Part shown: piece by piece, positions 59,385 through 64,000 of the stretch | How the letters are laid out: the number at the start of each line of letters is the position of its first letter | Position numbering within the stretch: the stretch's first letter is position 1 | Assembly (NCBI GenBank): GCA_021229015.1 | Contig: CM037785.1 | Coordinates: forward strand, 43,422,543-43,486,542 | DNA length: 64,000 bases | Direction: 5' to 3' | Origin: Solen grandis | Taxonomy: Eukaryota > Mollusca > Bivalvia > Adapedonta > Solenidae | The notes under the pieces: generated by a model | Databases searched by the model: none | Told to the model about the DNA's origin: nothing | The model's input: only the letters and a program-made list of their open reading frames with translations | Made by a program: the position numbers and the translations under genes

Positions 59385-61470
59385 TACATGGCAGTGTTTA
59401 CTACACCGATCCCTACACACGAGGTGTGCACACTGGCGCATGTTTGACGTATTTTGTAAACTTTTTATTAAAGTTGCTTAAATAATCATGTTTTATAGAT
59501 AAACATTTACATAAGAATGAGGAGTTTCGGAAATATTTTTTGCAAAGGGACTCTAAGGAAAGAAAAAGATGCTAAATTAAATACTAAAATACAAGTATAG
59601 TTTATTAGGTTTAACGTCCCTCCGACAGTATTTAAGTCTTTTGGAGACAATGTTACTTGAGACAAATGTAGTGTTGTCACACTGCACAGTATCACGTCGT
59701 AGACAGTTGCATGATACCACACCCAGTCACATTATCCGGACACCGGCCATCAGTCCTGAACACCCTTATTAAGCTGAGCGCTAACCAAGGGAGCTATACC
59801 AGTACCTATGTTTACGAATTGGTAAATACAAGAATTGAAATAATTAATATAACGTTTTTTAAACAAATTACAGATCATGTGTTATCTCGTTTGATTTGGT
59901 TTTTCCGGGGTATTCCTAGCCTTGATATCTTCCGCTGACACCGACTTTTTTTAAACGATTATTTTTTACATATTTCGTTTCTTTCCTTAATGTCAATCAG
60001 TTGATATTTTCTGATTTCTCAACTAATTAAAACAAATAAATAAAATTTAAATAAAAACAGCCATCACATAAATTGATTGAAATCTGAAAAGAAATGAGCC
60101 GACGGTCAAAAAATGCGCGAAATTTTATGTGTTACATCCATATTTGGAAGCACGTGCACGTGTGTGAATACTTTAACAACACGCTGACGTAACACTTATA
60201 TGGCGCCATCTTCTAAAAATAGCAGCATAACGAAGTAATAGGGCGGGGCAAACTCTAAGTTATCATGTTAATTAAGCTAAGCCGCGCGACCGATTTAATG
60301 CTTACTAAATAACACTAACCTACTTAGTGTTTGAAATTTTGTTTTGAAATTTAACGCAGTCGCACATTCCAAATATAGTATTGATTTTTTAGACTCCGCC
60401 CTATCAATCTGTTCCCGGCGTGAATTACATCACGTGAATGTAACATGTTATGTCAAAGGTCAATGCGTCGCTCTAGCTGTGTATATCTATGTAGATCACG
60501 CTCCAAATGAGCATGGAACCGGGAAACCGACTTTGATCTCTTCGGCAAAAGTGTTGATGGAAATTTGATAAAAGATACTGTTTAGAAAGGTTCATATATC
60601 TGCACCTATATATGTTGTGTTTTGGACATTATTTTTTTTATTATTATTTAATAACCTGTTTGTTAGTGTTTTTTTTCTTCTCTTCTAATTATTTAATACA
60701 TTTTCAATTTGAATTTATTTAATCGGATATTTACTTAATCGCTTGTTTAGAAATTAGTTATATATTGCCCATTCTGTGTTAACATTGTGTAGACATTGAA
60801 ATTACACAAGTGTCTTTAAAGCGATGACCGATACTAATGTTGTTAGAACTTGTGGTCAACCCTCTTACTTATTTTTTAAAAATCTTCAATGTTGTATCAT
60901 CATTACTAGCAATAATACATGTTTAAACTAAACTAAGGGGAAGGGCAGAGTTCTTTTGTTATTTTGGATTAATCAGAATGCTGGTGAGTAAATGTTTGTT
61001 CTCTAGGGTTTTGCTGTGTATTATTTTTTGTCGATGTTCTTTGCGTTCACATCAAAACTCCCTGTAACACTTACACATGCGTGCTGAAAAGGGGACATTG
61101 GCATCCAAACTTACCCTCATTAGATAGATCTATTCAAGAGAAATAATTCTGTACATTTTAAACATGGAGTCACCCGACTACTTTTTGACCTATTTAAGGC
61201 CAAATAACATGCGTATGAATTAAGTGCCCGGTCGGCTTGAAGTTGGTTTTTAAAATTTATCAGTTGATTTAGCGGAATAGTGTTTTAGTGACAAGTTTGA
61301 TGCCGATTAAATGAATTAAATGGAGACAAAATTTGAAAAAATGAAATGATTTCGTTGGACAAAATATAATTTCAAACACCAAGAGAAATTAAACAGTTAA
61401 GAAGCCGTCACTCGCTACGCTCATTCTGCTTCTAACTGTTAAATTCTCTCTAATAAACACTAACTATAAC
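59385..61470. mobile_element. Inverted-repeat element related to 168-690
   Basis: 59385-59480 matches 340-440 (GGCAGTGTTTACTACAC, GATCCCTACACACGAGG), 60235-60275 matches 570-600 (GTAATAGGGCGGGGCAAA) and 61385-61465 matches 610-690 (GAAGCCGTCACTCGCTACGC hairpin). A minus-strand SINE is nested inside. No coding sequence recognised. Confidence 0.6.
59590..59812 (-). mobile_element. SINE family 1, minus strand, head truncated
   Basis: Reverse complement of the family 1 body: GGTTTAACGTCCCTCCGACA, TGATACCACACCCAGTCACA, GAGCGCTAACCAAGGGAGCT. Confidence 0.85.
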
Positions 61471-61741
61471 GTAATACAGTCGTCTCCATCGTATGTACAA
61501 GCATTATTGAAATTTAACTCACGAGGCTACACGCGTCGACGAATCTATTGCATGGTAGCATTTACGGTTTATTCCCGCGACTGTACACGAAATTAAAAAA
61601 AAAAGAATTTTGATATGCAGAATTAATAGGTTTAAGTTTAATTTCCTATATTTTGAAAACCTATAAAACTAGACCCAAATATGCTACAATTGAATTGTAG
61701 GGATTTTCAGGACATTTATTTTGGTACCTAGAATACTAAAC

Positions 61742-61965
61742 TTGGAATCTCTCAGCCCTCACCGCTGTGGGTTCGAATTCCGGTAGGGACTTCGGATTTT
61801 TCATGTGAGGAAGCCTTCCAGCTGCTTGCGTAGGTCGGTGGTTATATCCGCGTATATCTGTGTACTCGGGGTCTTCCTCCACCTGTAATTAGCTGGACGT
61901 CTCTTTATGATTAAAATACTAACCACAGCGACGGTAAACCCCAATACAACAACAACAACAACAAC
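61742..61965 (+). mobile_element. SINE family 2, 5'-truncated
   Basis: Starts inside the tRNA-like head (AATCTCTCAGCCCTCACCGC), B box GGGTTCGAATTCC, body TGTGTACTCGGGGTCTTCCT, and an (ACA)n tail. Confidence 0.88.
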
Positions 61966-62181
61966 TAAAATTGGTCAAGTTATAAGAAAGCGATATCAAA
62001 ATAAAGATTTATTTATTTTCGACATATGGCTTACTTCACAAAGTTCATGCATGAGAAGTCCATACGAAAAAAAAAAGTTAAAGGTAGGAAATATAATATA
62101 TATTCTTTCTAACGGTATTAATCTTTACATTTCAAAATGTTGCAGAAAGTCCTATCATTCGTATCAACGAATGAAATCTAG

Positions 62182-64000
62182 TTATTAGGACTTTCTGCCC
62201 TTTCGGCAGAAAGTCCTATTGGGGTTTGTACTGTTTTTTTATTCTTCTTCTTCTTCTTCTTCTTCTTATTCTTTTTTTTCTTCCTCTTATATTTGTGTTA
62301 ATTTCGAGGTGTTGCCATTGACTCAGAACAATGAAAATTTTATGACATATATTTCAAACCATGAGCTTTCGGATGCAATGAATTTTATATTCATACGACG
62401 TCATATGACGTCAGATTTGACGTCAGGTGAAAAAGTTTGTACGCGGTCTACAGCCATTATTTCTGGACCAATTTTCATCAACATTTCACAGAATGTGTAT
62501 GTTAGGCTCTAGTTGTGCATCCCTGTGTCCGTTTTTCAAAATTCGAAAAGTCCATGGTTCTATAGCGAATCCAAGATTCGAACCAAGGTCGTAAATTTTA
62601 AAATGCTTATAAAATCTGTCCTATTTAAGATAGAAAGTTGATATTTGGTCAGTATATAGGTCTCTAGAAGTTTTAAACATTTTGTGAAAATAAATGTCAT
62701 ATGACGTCACGTGACGTCATTATATGATAATGTATTTCCAATATTAACAAGAATATTTCTATATGTTGAAATTGTCGAAGGCAATGAAAATTTAATGACA
62801 AATGCTTCAAAGGCGGAAATTTTGATTTCTATGATTTTCATATGCCTATGACGTCATATGACGTCACACTTGAAATATGCAACAAAAGTTTTGTACGCGG
62901 TCTACAGCCATTGTTTATGAACCGATTTTCATCAAATTTTCACAGAATGTGTATATTAAGTTCTAGTTGTGCATCTCGGTGTCCGTTTTTCAAAATTCGA
63001 AAAGTCCATGGTTCTATAGCGAATTCAAGATTCGAACCAAGGTCGTAAATTTTTAAATGCTTATAAAATCGGATTTATTTGAGATAGAAAAGTGATATTT
63101 GGTCAGTAAATAGGTCACTGGGAGTCACATTTTGTGAAAATAAACGTCACATGACGTCACTTGACGTCATTATATGATAGTGTATTTCTAATATTAATAA
63201 GAGTATTTCTATATGTTGAAATTGTCGAAGGGCAATGAAAATTTGATGACAAATAATTCAGACGCTGAAATTTTGATTTCAATGATTTTCAGAAGCCTAT
63301 GACGTCATATGACGTCACATTTGAAATTGACTACGAAAGTTTGTACACGGTTCAGAGCCATTATTAATGGGCCGATTTTTATCAAATTTTCACAGAATGT
63401 GTATATTACGTTCTTATTGTGTATACCGGTGTCCGTTTTTCAAATTCGAAAAGTCCAAGCATTTATGGCGGATCCAAGATTCGAACCAAGGACGTCAATT
63501 TTTAAATGCTTATAAAAACTGTCCTATTTGAGATAGAAAGTTGAAGTTTTGTCAGTTAGTAGGTCTCTGGGTGTCTAATAATTATGTGAAAATAAACGTC
63601 ATATGACGTCACGTGACGTCATTTTTTTATTATTATTATTCTTTTCTTCTTCCTAACTAAACGTTTATTTTAATATGTTGCAATAGTCCTAGGACCATGA
63701 AATTTTTATGGTTATTAGTCAGGTGAGGAAATTTTGATTTCAATGATTGTCAGCAGCCTATGACGTCACATGACGTCACAGCTAAAAATAGTGTAAAATG
63801 GTGTTTGCGCTCTACAGCCGTCATTTATAGTCGGATTTTCTTCAAATTTTCACAGATGGTACATCTTGAAACTAAGGTGTGCATATCCTGTCAGCTAACC
63901 GAAATTCCGAAAGACCGAAGTTCTGTGGCTGAAATAAGATTCGAACATAGGACCGAAAATTTCATTTTAGGATTAAAGAGCTTCAGGATGAGATAGAAAG
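62182..64000 (+). mobile_element. Helitron-like unit 3, running off the window
   Basis: Starts with the complete hairpin TATTAGGACTTTCTGCCCTT next to CTAG of unit 2, then GGGTTTGTACTG, a (TTC)n run and the common body. Continues past the window end. Confidence 0.6.
62300..64000 (+). repeat. Tandem monomers of about 455 bp with paired TGACGTCA sites
   Basis: The marker word TGTACGCGGTCTACAGCC or its variant occurs at 62439, 62892, 63342 and 63802. Each monomer starts and ends with two TGACGTCA palindromes a few bases apart (for example 62701-62720, 62848-62870, 63600-63620). TGACGTCA is the full cAMP-response element. Earlier single copies occur in units 1 and 2. Confidence 0.85.

Larger units (their letters stand above)
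57595..62181 (+). mobile_element. Helitron-like unit 2, head-to-tail with unit 1
   Basis: Starts directly after CTAG of unit 1 with TTCTTCCTCTTATATTTGTG, lacking the start hairpin. It follows unit 1 collinearly with an offset of about 3.33 kb through the SINE (59073-59375), then diverges because of inserted elements, and ends with the same CATTCGTATCAACGAATG hairpin and CTAG (62178-62181). Confidence 0.6.

Noticed and set aside
60344..60568. 74-codon ORF
   Set aside because: No recognisable motif; sits in an inverted-repeat element.

Overview
The window looks like AT-rich nuclear DNA from a marine bivalve mollusc. The basis is a secreted PAN plus fibrinogen-domain gene with long introns, several tRNA-derived SINE families of a type I associate with clams and mussels, many foldback and MITE-like elements, Penelope-like, Ty3/Gypsy-like and LINE remnants, and no sign of operons. 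Species was not determined. A 100-base run of N (36973-37072) is a scaffold gap, and 46.9-50.4 kb reads like poorly polished sequence.

Left third (1-17 kb). One host gene lies on the minus strand: exon 1 (16758-17064, signal peptide and PAN/apple domain), exon 2 (14090-14220), exon 3 (8124-8220) and exon 4 (1289-1493). Exons 2-4 encode the first part of a fibrinogen-related domain (FReD), and all intron phases agree. The gene leaves the window at its left edge. Its last introns are full of mobile DNA: a 5.45 kb insertion (about 1557-7006) holds SINEs and a 3.24 kb GC-rich foldback element (2540-5782) that split one of those SINEs.

Middle (17-37 kb). At 22.8-28.9 kb there are three decayed coding units: a minus-strand PHD-finger protein, a head-to-head plus-strand P-element/THAP9-like transposase preceded by a winged-helix-like exon, and a convergent minus-strand PIF1-like helicase C-terminus. 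A tandem array of about 150-170 bp units (32.6-33.65 kb) leads into a diverged second copy of the exon 3-exon 4 region (33655-36442). In that copy exon 4 is frameshifted and exon 3 is deleted. The two copies act as natural empty sites for each other's insertions. Just after the N gap is a second foldback element (37124-37594) whose terminal sequence and 6-bp target duplication match those of the 3.24 kb element.

Right part (38-64 kb). A Penelope-like element (38808-40671) with a 13-bp target duplication is followed by a decayed Ty3/Gypsy-like pol, a noisy stretch, a TTAA MITE and a minus-strand LINE reverse-transcriptase relic. From 53617 to the end there is a head-to-tail series of Helitron-like units. 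Their bodies carry many TGACGTCA (CRE-type) palindromes, a short satellite with X-box-like motifs, and SINEs at identical positions in successive units.

Apart from the FReD gene, all recognisable coding sequence here is transposon-derived and mostly broken.
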